Shown here: in pieces, positions 1-5,999 of the stretch
How the letters are laid out: each line of letters begins with the position of its first letter
Numbering within the stretch: the first letter of the stretch is position 1
Assembly (NCBI GenBank): GCA_026707335.1
Contig: JAPOXB010000198.1
Coordinates: 1-18,022, forward strand
Reading direction: 5' to 3'
DNA length: 18,022 nt
Origin: Chloroflexota bacterium
Lineage (GTDB): Bacteria; Chloroflexota; Dehalococcoidia; Bin125
Notes under the pieces: model-generated
Told to the model about the DNA's origin: nothing
Databases searched by the model: none
What the model saw: only the letters and a program-made list of their open reading frames with translations
Program-made: the position numbers and the translations under genes

Positions 1-929
1 ACCGGTTGGCTCGCGGGCTGGTCGGCGGGCGCGTCGGCGGGGCCCTCGGCCGCCTCGGTGGTGGGCTCCCGGCCGAGAACGTCGCTGAGCGTCTCCTCCA
101 GCGCCGCGTTGGGCTGCTCCTCGACGCGCACGGCCATGCCGATCTCGACGGCCGGCACCTCCACCCGCCCGGCGTGGTCGTCGAGTTCCAGCGTGACAGT
201 CTGCTTGATGACGTTGCTCTGCACGACCCTGCCCATCCCGGCCGGCGTCGAGACGCGCTTACCGATCTTGGGCAGCTTGCCGCGCATCTCCCGGTAGACC
301 GGATACTCGAAGGTCAGGCAGCAGAGCAGGCGACCGCACACGCCCGAGATCTTGTCGGGGTTGAGCGCCAGCGACTGCTCCTTCGCCATGCGGATGCCGA
401 CCTTGGGGAAGTCGGTCATCCAACTCGAGCAGCAGAGGCGCAGGCCGCAGATGTCGTGGCCGTCGACCAGCTTGGCCCGGTCCCGCGGCCCGACGTGGTG
501 CATGTGCAGGCGGACGTCGAACTCCTCCTCCACGCCCCGCCGCACCGAGGTGAAGTCGACGTGCCGGTCGGCCTGGAAGTGGCAGGATCCCTCCTCGCCG
601 GCCAGGTTGAGTTGCACCGCGGCGACGTACATCGGCAGGTTGCGCTCGGCGACCAGGACCCGCGCCCGCTGCAGCATCTCCTCGCCGCGCATCCGCATCC
701 GTTCCGCCTGGGCGCGATCGTCGGCGTCGGCCAGCCGCACGATCGGCCGCGCGCCCTGGGGGACGGGGCCGGCGTCGTCCCGCGGCAGCGTCACCACGCG
801 CCCCATCTCCAGGCCCTTCGCCGTGCGAACCACCACGTACTCGCCCTCGTGCACCGGAACGTCCGGGGGGGCGAAGTGATAGATCTTCGCCGCGTCGCGG
901 AAGCGCACACCGATCATGTTGCCGCTCAT
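1..929 (-). CDS. ricT: PSP1-domain protein RicT/YaaT, 3' end outside window
   Basis: This is a PSP1-domain protein of the RicT (YaaT) family. In Bacillus, RicT joins RicA and RicF in an iron-sulfur complex that affects RNase Y-dependent mRNA processing and sporulation or competence. The 309 visible residues contain the family's two cysteine clusters: C161, C166, C167 (CGLRLCC) and C198, C203, C204 (CGRLLCC). They are separated by the conserved stretch MAKEQSLALNPDKISG. The start ATG at 929 follows an AGGAG site by 6 nt and overlaps the holB stop as ATGA, so the two genes are probably translated together. After the PSP1 core the protein runs into an Ala/Pro/Glu-rich tail that leaves the window without a stop. 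It is already longer than Bacillus YaaT (about 275 residues). Family assignment is secure; a role through RNase Y in this organism is inference. Confidence 0.9.
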   Translation of the reverse strand, partial: MSGNMIGVRFRDAAKIYHFAPPDVPVHEGEYVVVRTAKGLEMGRVVTLPRDDAGPVPQGARPIVRLADADDRAQAERMRMRGEEMLQRARVLVAERNLPMYVAAVQLNLAGEEGSCHFQADRHVDFTSVRRGVEEEFDVRLHMHHVGPRDRAKLVDGHDICGLRLCCSSWMTDFPKVGIRMAKEQSLALNPDKISGVCGRLLCCLTFEYPVYREMRGKLPKIGKRVSTPAGMGRVVQSNVIKQTVTLELDDHAGRVEVPAVEIGMAVRVEEQPNAALEETLSDVLGREPTTEAAEGPADAPADQPASQP

Positions 930-1981
930 GCCGCACTCCTCTCCGCCGCCGGGCGCGGCGCGGCCAGCATCAGCGCCTCCAGCGCGACCTGGGCCCGCAC
1001 GTCGATCCGCAGCAGCTCCTCCGTGCGCCGCAACTCCCGCAGGAAGGCGGCGACGTCGTCCGGGCGGTAGCGCGGCGCATCGGCCTCCAACTCCGCGCGC
1101 AGGAACTCGTGCGTGAGGCCGGTCCCCACGCCCAGCCGCACGCGCAGCACGTCGCGCCACCACTCGCGCCAGCACTCCAGCGCCTCAAGCGCGGGCCCGA
1201 GGTCGCCGCGGCGGCCGGTCACGCTCTGGGCGAACTCCAGGCGCTCGCCGGCACGGCCGGCGCTGAGTTGGCGCAGGTTCTCGATCGCCGCGCGGCGCTG
1301 CGCGAGCGGGTCGCCCTCCGCGATGGCGCTCAGCGCCCAGCCCGCCCGGCCCCGCGCCAGCCGCGCCAGGGCGTCGGCGTCCTCCGGCGTCACGTCGTCG
1401 GTCCCGGCCAGCCGGGCGGCCAGCGCCTCCCGGCGCAGCGGCGCGACGTCGATCCGGCGGCAGCGCGACCGCACCGTCTCCGACAGCCGGGCCGGCGAAT
1501 CCGTCACCAGCACCAGGGTGACCGCGTCGGGCGGCTCCTCGAGCGTCTTCAGGAAGGCGTCCGACGCCTCGTTCGTCATCGCGTCCGCAGGGTCGATCAC
1601 GAAGACCCGCCGACGGCCCTCGTAGGGATTGAGCGCGGCCTGCATCTCCAGCCGCCGGATCTGGCAGATGCCGATGCTGGTCCCCCGCGAGTGGTCGTGG
1701 TCCGACTCGCGGCAGATCCCGCCCGGCGCGACGACCTCGGCATCGGCGTGCCGCCCCGCCGCGATGCGCCGGCACGGGCGGCACTCGCCGCAGGGGTCGC
1801 CCAGCCCCAGCGGACCGGCGTCGCAGTTCAGCGCCTGCGCCAGCGCCGTCGCGAGCTGCGCCTTGCCGACCTGCGCCGGCCCCGCCAGGAGCAGCGCGTG
1901 AGGCAGCCGCCCGCTCGCGATCATGTGCGCCAGCGCGCGGGCGGCGGCGCTCTCCGTCATCGCGCCCCAGCCGGCGGTCAC
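926..1981 (-). CDS. holB: DNA polymerase III delta' subunit
   Basis: This is the clamp-loader delta' subunit, an AAA+ family protein of 351 residues. The Walker A-like loop is GPAQVGKA at residues 34-41, with Ala where an active ATPase has Ser/Thr. A zinc-module pattern follows (C53, C64, C67, C70), then the KTLEEPP motif (145-151) and the SRC motif (172-174) typical of DnaX/HolB. An extra Cys/His-rich insertion lies at about residues 88-106. I chose GTG 1981 as start because a GGAGG site lies 7 nt upstream and the codon overlaps the lysA stop as GTGA. An ATG at 1960 is the alternative but has only a weak site. Upstream lysA and downstream ricT are in the same unit; a holB-yaaT neighbourhood is also known in Bacillus. 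Confidence 0.92.
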   Translation of the reverse strand: MTAGWGAMTESAAARALAHMIASGRLPHALLLAGPAQVGKAQLATALAQALNCDAGPLGLGDPCGECRPCRRIAAGRHADAEVVAPGGICRESDHDHSRGTSIGICQIRRLEMQAALNPYEGRRRVFVIDPADAMTNEASDAFLKTLEEPPDAVTLVLVTDSPARLSETVRSRCRRIDVAPLRREALAARLAGTDDVTPEDADALARLARGRAGWALSAIAEGDPLAQRRAAIENLRQLSAGRAGERLEFAQSVTGRRGDLGPALEALECWREWWRDVLRVRLGVGTGLTHEFLRAELEADAPRYRPDDVAAFLRELRRTEELLRIDVRAQVALEALMLAAPRPAAERSAA

Positions 1982-3321
1982 GGCGCCGCCTCCAGCGCGA
2001 CGAGGTCGGCGTAGCTCTGCCGCCGCCGCACCAAGCGGGCGACCCCGTCGCGCAGGAACACGACGGGCGGACGCTGCGCCTGGTTGTAGTTGCTCTCCAT
2101 CGCCAGGTTGTAGGCGCCGCTGGCCGGCAGCGCGACGAGGTCGCCGGGTGCGAGGCGCGGCAGCGCGATCGCGTCGATCAGCACGTCGCCGCTCTCGCAG
2201 AACTTGCCCGCGATGGCGACCGTCTCCTCGGCCGCGTCGCGCATCCGGTTGGCGACGACGGCCGTGTAGGCGGAGCCGTACATCGCGGGGCGGACGTTGT
2301 CGGCCATGCCGCCGTCGACGGCCACGTAGGTGCGCACGCCGGGAATCTCTTTCCGCGCGCCCACGGTGTAGACCGCGACGCCGGCGCGCCCGACCACCGA
2401 GCGTCCCGGCTCGATGTGCACCTCGGGCAGGGGCAGGCCATGCCGCTCGCAGCCCGCCCGCAGCGCGGTCGCGATCGCCTCCGCGTAGGCGGCGATCGGC
2501 GGCGGCGGCCTGTCCGGCGTATAGCCCAGGGCGAAGCCGCCACCGGGGCTGAACTCGCGCCAGGTGACGCCGTGGCGGTCGCGCATGGCGGCGGCGAACT
2601 CCGTCATCACCTCGATGCCGGCCTCGTAGGGCTCCATGCCGAAGATCGGCGAGCCCAGGTGCACGTGGTAGCCCGTCAACTCCAGCGACGCGGAATCGCG
2701 CAGCCGCACGACGGCCGCCTCGGCCGCGCCGCTCACCAAAGGCAGGCCGAACTTGCTGTCCACGAGGCCGGTCGTGGTCTTGGCGTGCGTGTGCGCGTCG
2801 ATGCCGGGCGTGACGCGCAGCATGACCGCCTGCCGGACCCCGCGCGCCGCCGCGATGCGCTCCAGCCCGTCGAGTTCGTGCTCGTTGTCGACGATGATCC
2901 GCCCGACGCCCGCGTCGATGGCCGCGGCCAGCTCGGCGGCGCTCTTGTTGTTGCCGTGGAACGCCATCCGGTCGGCCGGGAAGCCCCCGGCCCGCGCGAC
3001 GTACAACTCGCCGCCGGAGACGACGTCCATGCCGACGTCCTCCTCGGCCAGCAGGGCGGCCAGGGCGGGGTTCAGGAAGGCCTTGGCGGCGTAGAGGACG
3101 CGCGCGCCGGGCAGCCGCTCGCCGAATTCGCGGCGGTAGTCGCGGCAGATCTGGCGGATGGTCGCTTCGTCGTACAGGTAGAGCGGCGTGCCGTACTCGC
3201 GGCAGAGCGCCACGACGTCGCAGCCGGCCAGGCGCAGATGCCCGGCGCCGTCGATCACGGCCGTGATCGGGAGCAGGTCGCCCGCACTGGCGGGGACGGG
3301 CTCCAGCGGAGTCTCGCCCAT
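1978..3321 (-). CDS. lysA: Diaminopimelate decarboxylase
   Basis: LysA decarboxylates meso-diaminopimelate to L-lysine, the last step of lysine synthesis, using PLP. The protein has 447 residues, slightly longer than usual because of an N-terminal lead of about 20 residues. The PLP lysine is K80 (YAAKAF). HVHLGSPIF stands where the family has HVGSQI. The phosphate/substrate loop EPGRSVV starts at E304, the catalytic cysteine is C375 (KFCESGD), and the C-terminal GAYNLAMESNYN matches the family's end motif. All core motifs of the fold III PLP decarboxylases are present, so it should be active. The start is ATG 3321; the ribosome site is weak (AGGCG). It is the first gene of the minus-strand unit and overlaps holB by 4 bases. 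Arginine/ornithine decarboxylases share the fold, but CESGD and the neighbouring motifs favour LysA. Confidence 0.95.
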   Translation of the reverse strand: MGETPLEPVPASAGDLLPITAVIDGAGHLRLAGCDVVALCREYGTPLYLYDEATIRQICRDYRREFGERLPGARVLYAAKAFLNPALAALLAEEDVGMDVVSGGELYVARAGGFPADRMAFHGNNKSAAELAAAIDAGVGRIIVDNEHELDGLERIAAARGVRQAVMLRVTPGIDAHTHAKTTTGLVDSKFGLPLVSGAAEAAVVRLRDSASLELTGYHVHLGSPIFGMEPYEAGIEVMTEFAAAMRDRHGVTWREFSPGGGFALGYTPDRPPPPIAAYAEAIATALRAGCERHGLPLPEVHIEPGRSVVGRAGVAVYTVGARKEIPGVRTYVAVDGGMADNVRPAMYGSAYTAVVANRMRDAAEETVAIAGKFCESGDVLIDAIALPRLAPGDLVALPASGAYNLAMESNYNQAQRPPVVFLRDGVARLVRRRQSYADLVALEAAP

Positions 3322-3360
3322 GGCGGTCGCCTAGCGTCGCGGGACGGCCGGGCCCGCCCC

Positions 3361-3379
3361 GCCGATGCGCCGCATCGGC
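3361..3379. repeat. Perfect 8-bp dyad upstream of lysA
   Basis: GCCGATGC and GCATCGGC are separated by 3 bases. The dyad lies 40 bp upstream of the lysA start. It could be an operator or a leader hairpin; no T-tract follows on either strand. Confidence 0.4.
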
Positions 3380-3381
3380 CG

Positions 3382-3400
3382 GGCGGCCGGTCGGGCCGCC
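3382..3400. repeat. Perfect 7-bp dyad next to the first one
   Basis: GGCGGCC and GGCCGCC flank a 5-base loop. It begins 3 bp beyond the preceding dyad, so a lysA transcript starting farther upstream would carry two successive hairpins. Confidence 0.35.
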
Positions 3401-3518
3401 GGTGTCGTCTCCAAGCCGCGCCGCGATCCCCGCCGCGGCGATCGGCCCCCTCAGTTTACGGGTCCGGGGCGGCGACGGTCCACGCGCGCCCGCCGCGGCG
3501 GCGCGGCGCCGTCCACAC

Positions 3519-3550
3519 TTGACGACCAGCCCCCTCTGGTCGAGTAGACT
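3519..3550 (+). promoter_or_regulatory. Possible promoter of the MBL-M16 pair with an embedded dyad
   Basis: TTGACG (3519-3524) and TAGACT (3545-3550) are separated by 20 bp, longer than the optimal 17-18. A perfect 7-bp dyad, CGACCAG/CTGGTCG with a 6-base loop (3523-3542), fills the spacer and overlaps the -35. That is where a repressor, or an activator of long-spacer promoters, could bind. It lies 56 bp upstream of the first start codon. The function is inferred from sequence alone. Confidence 0.35.
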
Positions 3551-3605
3551 CCGCCGCACCCCCGCGCGCACCCCGCGCACGGGCGTCCGGGAGAGGAGCG
3601 CCACG

Positions 3606-4259
3606 ATGGCCACGCCGCCCACGCACGCGGAGAGCGACTCGCTCATCGTGCGCAAACTCGGTCCCTTCGGACCGATCTCGAACAACGCCTTCATCCTGAT
3701 CGACAAGGCGACGCGGCAGAGCGCCCTCATCGACGCCGTGCCGGAGCCCGAGCAGGTGCTCGCCGGCGCGGCCGACACGACCGTCGCGATGGTGCTCTTC
3801 ACGCACTCTCACCACGACCACATCGACGGCTTCGACACGCTCGACGCCGCCCTCGACGTGCCCTTCTACATGCACCCCGAGGAGCCCTGGGCCGACCACA
3901 GCCGCATCCAGGTGCACCTGCAGGGCGGCGAGCGCATCACGCTCGGCGAGACGACGCTGACCGCCATCCACACGCCGGGCCACACGCCGGGCAGCACCTG
4001 CTACTACGCGCCGCCCTTCCTGATCGTCGGCGACACGCTCTTCCCCGGCGGGCCGGGCCATTCGCGCAGCAACGAAGCCCTGCAGACGCTGGTGCAATCG
4101 ATCACGGAGCGCATCTACGCGCTGCCCGACGAGACGCTGACGTTCAACGGCCACGGCGACGACTGCACGATCGGCCACAGCCGGGCCGAGCAGGCGGTCT
4201 TCGCCGCCCGCGAGCACGCGCCCGACCTGCACGGCGACGTGCTGTGGGAGCGGGACTAG
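3606..4259 (+). CDS. Metallo-beta-lactamase fold hydrolase (glyoxalase II-like)
   Basis: This is a 217-residue MBL-fold metal-dependent hydrolase of the compact glyoxalase II/YcbL-like type. Binding residues are visible: H67, H69, D71 and H72 in THSHHDH, H126 in HTPGHTPGS, D143 in GDTLF and H183 in FNGHGD. This is a complete two-metal set. There is no signal peptide, so it is probably cytoplasmic. The length fits the small hydroxyacylglutathione hydrolase-like or persulfide dioxygenase-like subfamilies; the substrate cannot be read from the sequence. ATG 3606 follows GAGAGGAG by 7 nt, which decides it over an in-frame upstream ATG at 3402 lying in intergenic sequence. The stop shares one base with the next gene's GTG (TAGTG), so expression is probably coupled to the M16 peptidase. 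Confidence 0.9.
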   Translation: MATPPTHAESDSLIVRKLGPFGPISNNAFILIDKATRQSALIDAVPEPEQVLAGAADTTVAMVLFTHSHHDHIDGFDTLDAALDVPFYMHPEEPWADHSRIQVHLQGGERITLGETTLTAIHTPGHTPGSTCYYAPPFLIVGDTLFPGGPGHSRSNEALQTLVQSITERIYALPDETLTFNGHGDDCTIGHSRAEQAVFAAREHAPDLHGDVLWERD

Positions 4260-5545
4260 TGGCGGCCGGGGCCGACCCGGCGCCGCACCAGCGCACGCTC
4301 GATAACGGCCTGCGCGTGCTGGCCGTGCCGATGCCGCACAGCCGCTCGGTGACGGTGGGCTTCTACTTCGGGGCCGGCTCCCGCTACGAGCGCCCCGAGG
4401 AGGCCGGCATCTCCCACCTGGTCGAGCACTGCTGCTTCAAGGGCTCGCCGGGCTGGCCGACGGCGCCGCAGATCTCGGCCGCGATCGAGGGCGTCGGCGG
4501 CGTGCTCAACGCCGGCACCGACCGCGAGTACACCGTCTACTACGCCAAGGTGCCCGCCGCGCACGCGGAGGTCGCCATCGACGTGCTGGCCGACATCGTG
4601 CTGCGCCCGTTGATCGACGCCGAGGAACTCGAGAAGGAGCGCAGCGTCATCCTGGAAGAGCTGGCGATGGTGGAGGACAACCCCGGCCAGCTGGCCGAGA
4701 TCGTCCTCGACGGGCTGCTCTGGCCGGGGCAGGCGCTGGGCCGCGACATCGCCGGCACGCCCGAGAGCGTGCAGGCGATCCCCCGCGACCGCACCGTCGC
4801 CTATCGCCGCGACCAGTACACGCCGGACAACGCGCTGCTCTCGATCGCCGGCGCCGTCGACCCCGAGCAGGCCTTCGCGATGGCGGAGCGCAGCGTCGCG
4901 GTCTGGGAGCACGGCTGCGCGGTCGGGCCCGAGTCGTACGCGCCGCCCCCCAGCGGCAGCCCCCGCGTGCGGGTGCAGGCCAAGCCCTCGGAGCAGGCGC
5001 ACCTCGTGATCGGACTGCCCGGGCTCTCCGCCTTCGACGAGGATCGCTACGCCCTGAGCCTGCTGACCACCGTCCTGGGCGACGGCATGAGCAGCCGCCT
5101 CTTCGTCTCCCTGCGCGAGGAGTTGGGCCTGGCCTACGACGTCCACGCCTCGGCCAGCAACCTGCGCGACACCGGCAGCCTGTTCGTCTACCTGGGCGTC
5201 GACCCCGAGAACGCGCTGCCGGCCCTGCGCGCCGCGCTGGACCAGTTGGCCGGCCTGCGCGACGGCGTCCCGGCCGCGGAGCTGCATCGGGTGCGCGAGT
5301 ACCTCAAGGGGCGCATGCTGCTGAACATGGAGGACACGCGCGCGGTCTCGTCGTGGTACGGCGTGCAGGCGCTGCTGCTCAACCGCACGCGCAGCGTCGA
5401 CGAGATCGTCGAGCGCATCGAGGCCGTGAGCCCGGATCAACTGGCCGACCTGGCCGGCCGGCTGATCCACGACGACGCCCTGCACCTGGGCGTGGTGGGC
5501 CCGTTCGAGGCGCAGGAGCCCTTCCGCGGGGCGCTGCATCTCTAG
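4259..5545 (+). CDS. M16 family zinc metallopeptidase (processing-peptidase-like)
   Basis: This 428-residue protein is of the M16 (pitrilysin/insulinase, mitochondrial processing peptidase-like) family. The inverted zinc motif HLVEH is at 53-57 (H53, E56, H57), with the distal glutamate about 76 residues later in VILEEL (E133/E134). The second, non-catalytic half carries SRLFVSLREELGLAYDV, the typical partner-domain motif. No signal peptide is visible. Bacillus YmxG/MlpA-type proteins have this size and layout. GTG 4259 is chosen because GGGAG lies 8 nt upstream and the codon overlaps the preceding stop; an in-frame GTG at 4244 is less likely. The stop codon TAG (5543-5545) coincides with the left end of the inverted-repeat element, so the last residues or the stop itself may have been set by that insertion. 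Confidence 0.93.
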   Translation: MAAGADPAPHQRTLDNGLRVLAVPMPHSRSVTVGFYFGAGSRYERPEEAGISHLVEHCCFKGSPGWPTAPQISAAIEGVGGVLNAGTDREYTVYYAKVPAAHAEVAIDVLADIVLRPLIDAEELEKERSVILEELAMVEDNPGQLAEIVLDGLLWPGQALGRDIAGTPESVQAIPRDRTVAYRRDQYTPDNALLSIAGAVDPEQAFAMAERSVAVWEHGCAVGPESYAPPPSGSPRVRVQAKPSEQAHLVIGLPGLSAFDEDRYALSLLTTVLGDGMSSRLFVSLREELGLAYDVHASASNLRDTGSLFVYLGVDPENALPALRAALDQLAGLRDGVPAAELHRVREYLKGRMLLNMEDTRAVSSWYGVQALLLNRTRSVDEIVERIEAVSPDQLADLAGRLIHDDALHLGVVGPFEAQEPFRGALHL

Positions 5546-5561
5546 GGCCTGTTCACATCGG
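5544..5561 (+). repeat. Left terminal inverted repeat
   Basis: AGGGCCTGTTCACATCGG. It matches the reverse complement of 5946-5963 at 17 of 18 positions (T versus G at position 7). Its first two bases complete the M16 peptidase stop codon. Confidence 0.65.
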
Positions 5562-5582
5562 ACGGGCGTTCCGGCGGGACGG

Positions 5583-5612
5583 TTGACTGTCCTCCGCTCC
5601 ATCCGCTATAGT
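5583..5612 (+). promoter_or_regulatory. Near-consensus sigma70-type promoter inside the element
   Basis: TTGACT (5583-5588), an 18-bp spacer and TATAGT (5607-5612) make one of the best promoter matches in the window. The predicted start is near 5619, which coincides with an ATG (5619-5621). It points toward gdhA, 390 bp downstream. Confidence 0.65.
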
Positions 5613-5618
5613 GGAGTC

Positions 5619-5830
5619 ATGGATCGCATATCGCGTGTTACTGGACCAATCCGATGCCCCTGCGGACTCCGGTGAGTGCGTGAAAGATCGTGAAAGTTTG
5701 GGCAAGATCGTGCCAGTTCGTGTCGGATTCCTGCTCCCAGATGCGCCCAAATGCGCGCTGGTGCAAGTTTATGCCTCCCGATGACTCCCCGTGATCGGGC
5801 AAGATCCCCAGTAAACATGGGGGTTTTCCG
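5619..5830 (+). ncRNA. Candidate structured leader or small RNA
   Basis: The predicted transcript can form several helices. A 10-bp long-range stem pairs 5648-5657 with 5720-5729 (7 Watson-Crick pairs plus two G-U and one C-G). Local hairpins follow: GGCA/TGCC (5701-5714), CCAG..GCGC/GCGC.CTGG (5737-5761) and CCCGAT/ATCGGG (5777-5799). A terminator-like hairpin closes it. The first 18 codons from ATG 5619 to TGA 5675 form an open frame (MDRISRV... ending CGLR) that would be leaderless. A 10-base direct repeat GGGCAAGATC occurs at 5700 and 5797. I do not recognise a known riboswitch, 6S RNA, SRP RNA or T-box. It could equally be the passive interior of a mobile element. Confidence 0.3.
5801..5827 (+). 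terminator. Terminator-like hairpin between the element promoter and gdhA
   Basis: AAGATCCCCA (5801-5810) pairs with TGGGGGTTTT (5818-5827) around a 7-base loop. This gives a 5-bp GC-rich core extended by A-U and G-U pairs, with a short U-tract. If it works, it would separate the upstream transcript from gdhA or act as an attenuator. The U-tract is only four bases, so efficiency is uncertain. Confidence 0.4.
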
Positions 5831-5859
5831 TCGCAGCCTCTCGCCGGAGCGCCCCCCAG

Positions 5860-5898
5860 AAAAAAAAGTTGAGGGCTCAAACCGTGATCTTGAGGCCC
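5860..5898 (-). terminator. Minus-strand terminator-like hairpin with T8
   Basis: Read on the minus strand, GGGC(C)TCAA pairs with TTGAGCCC around a 9-base loop with one bulged base. Five bases then lead into eight T's (5867-5860). No annotated minus-strand gene would end here. It may belong to the element, perhaps shielding it from outside transcription. Confidence 0.35.
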
Positions 5899-5945
5899 GT
5901 GACCCCTCCGCGCCGGTGTCGTCGCACACCTCCGAGGCCCGGGCG

Positions 5946-5963
5946 CCGATGTGAACCGGCCCT
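5946..5963 (-). repeat. Right terminal inverted repeat
   Basis: CCGATGTGAACCGGCCCT on the plus strand is the reverse complement of the left repeat with one mismatch. It lies 36 bp upstream of the gdhA start. Confidence 0.65.
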
Positions 5964-5999
5964 GGCCCCCCAAGATTGGCCCGCCCGAGGGACCTCCCC

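Larger units (their letters stand above)
3322..3605. other. Divergent intergenic region with several dyads
   Basis: This 284-bp stretch lies between the divergent starts of lysA and the metallo-beta-lactamase gene. It carries two adjacent perfect dyads 40-80 bp upstream of lysA, a further dyad near 3523-3542, and a plausible plus-strand promoter. For lysA the only minus-strand -10-like hexamer I see is TAAACT (3458-3453), with no convincing -35. ORFs crossing this region do not look like genes. Confidence 0.5.
5544..5963. mobile_element. Candidate MITE or decayed IS: 420 bp between 18-bp terminal inverted repeats
   Basis: The region between the M16 peptidase and gdhA is bounded by AGGGCCTGTTCACATCGG at the left and its reverse complement at the right, with one mismatch in 18. 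Inside, the base composition is clearly less GC-rich than the flanking genes (GAAAGTTTG, an A8 run, TTTATG). It contains a promoter, dyads and no recognisable transposase. That architecture fits a miniature inverted-repeat element or a remnant of an insertion sequence. I cannot see a target-site duplication: the left flank ends in ATCTCT and the right flank begins GGCCCC. The IS family is therefore not assignable. The alternative is a native regulatory leader of gdhA in which the repeats arose otherwise. This also accounts for most of the gene-free 454 bp here. Confidence 0.5.

Noticed and set aside
3402..3605. N-terminal extension of the MBL hydrolase from ATG 3402
   Set aside because: The extension is low-complexity Arg/Ala/Pro, crosses the putative promoter and lacks a ribosome site. 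ATG 3606 has GAGAGGAG.
1982..3802. N-terminal extension of holB by about 600 codons
   Set aside because: It is lysA and the divergent intergenic region read in another frame. GTG 1981 with its GGAGG site is the supported start.
5777..5799. GATGACTCC resembling the 3' part of the fluoride (crcB) riboswitch
   Set aside because: The matching 5' half of that aptamer and its pseudoknot partner are absent, and gdhA is not a fluoride gene.
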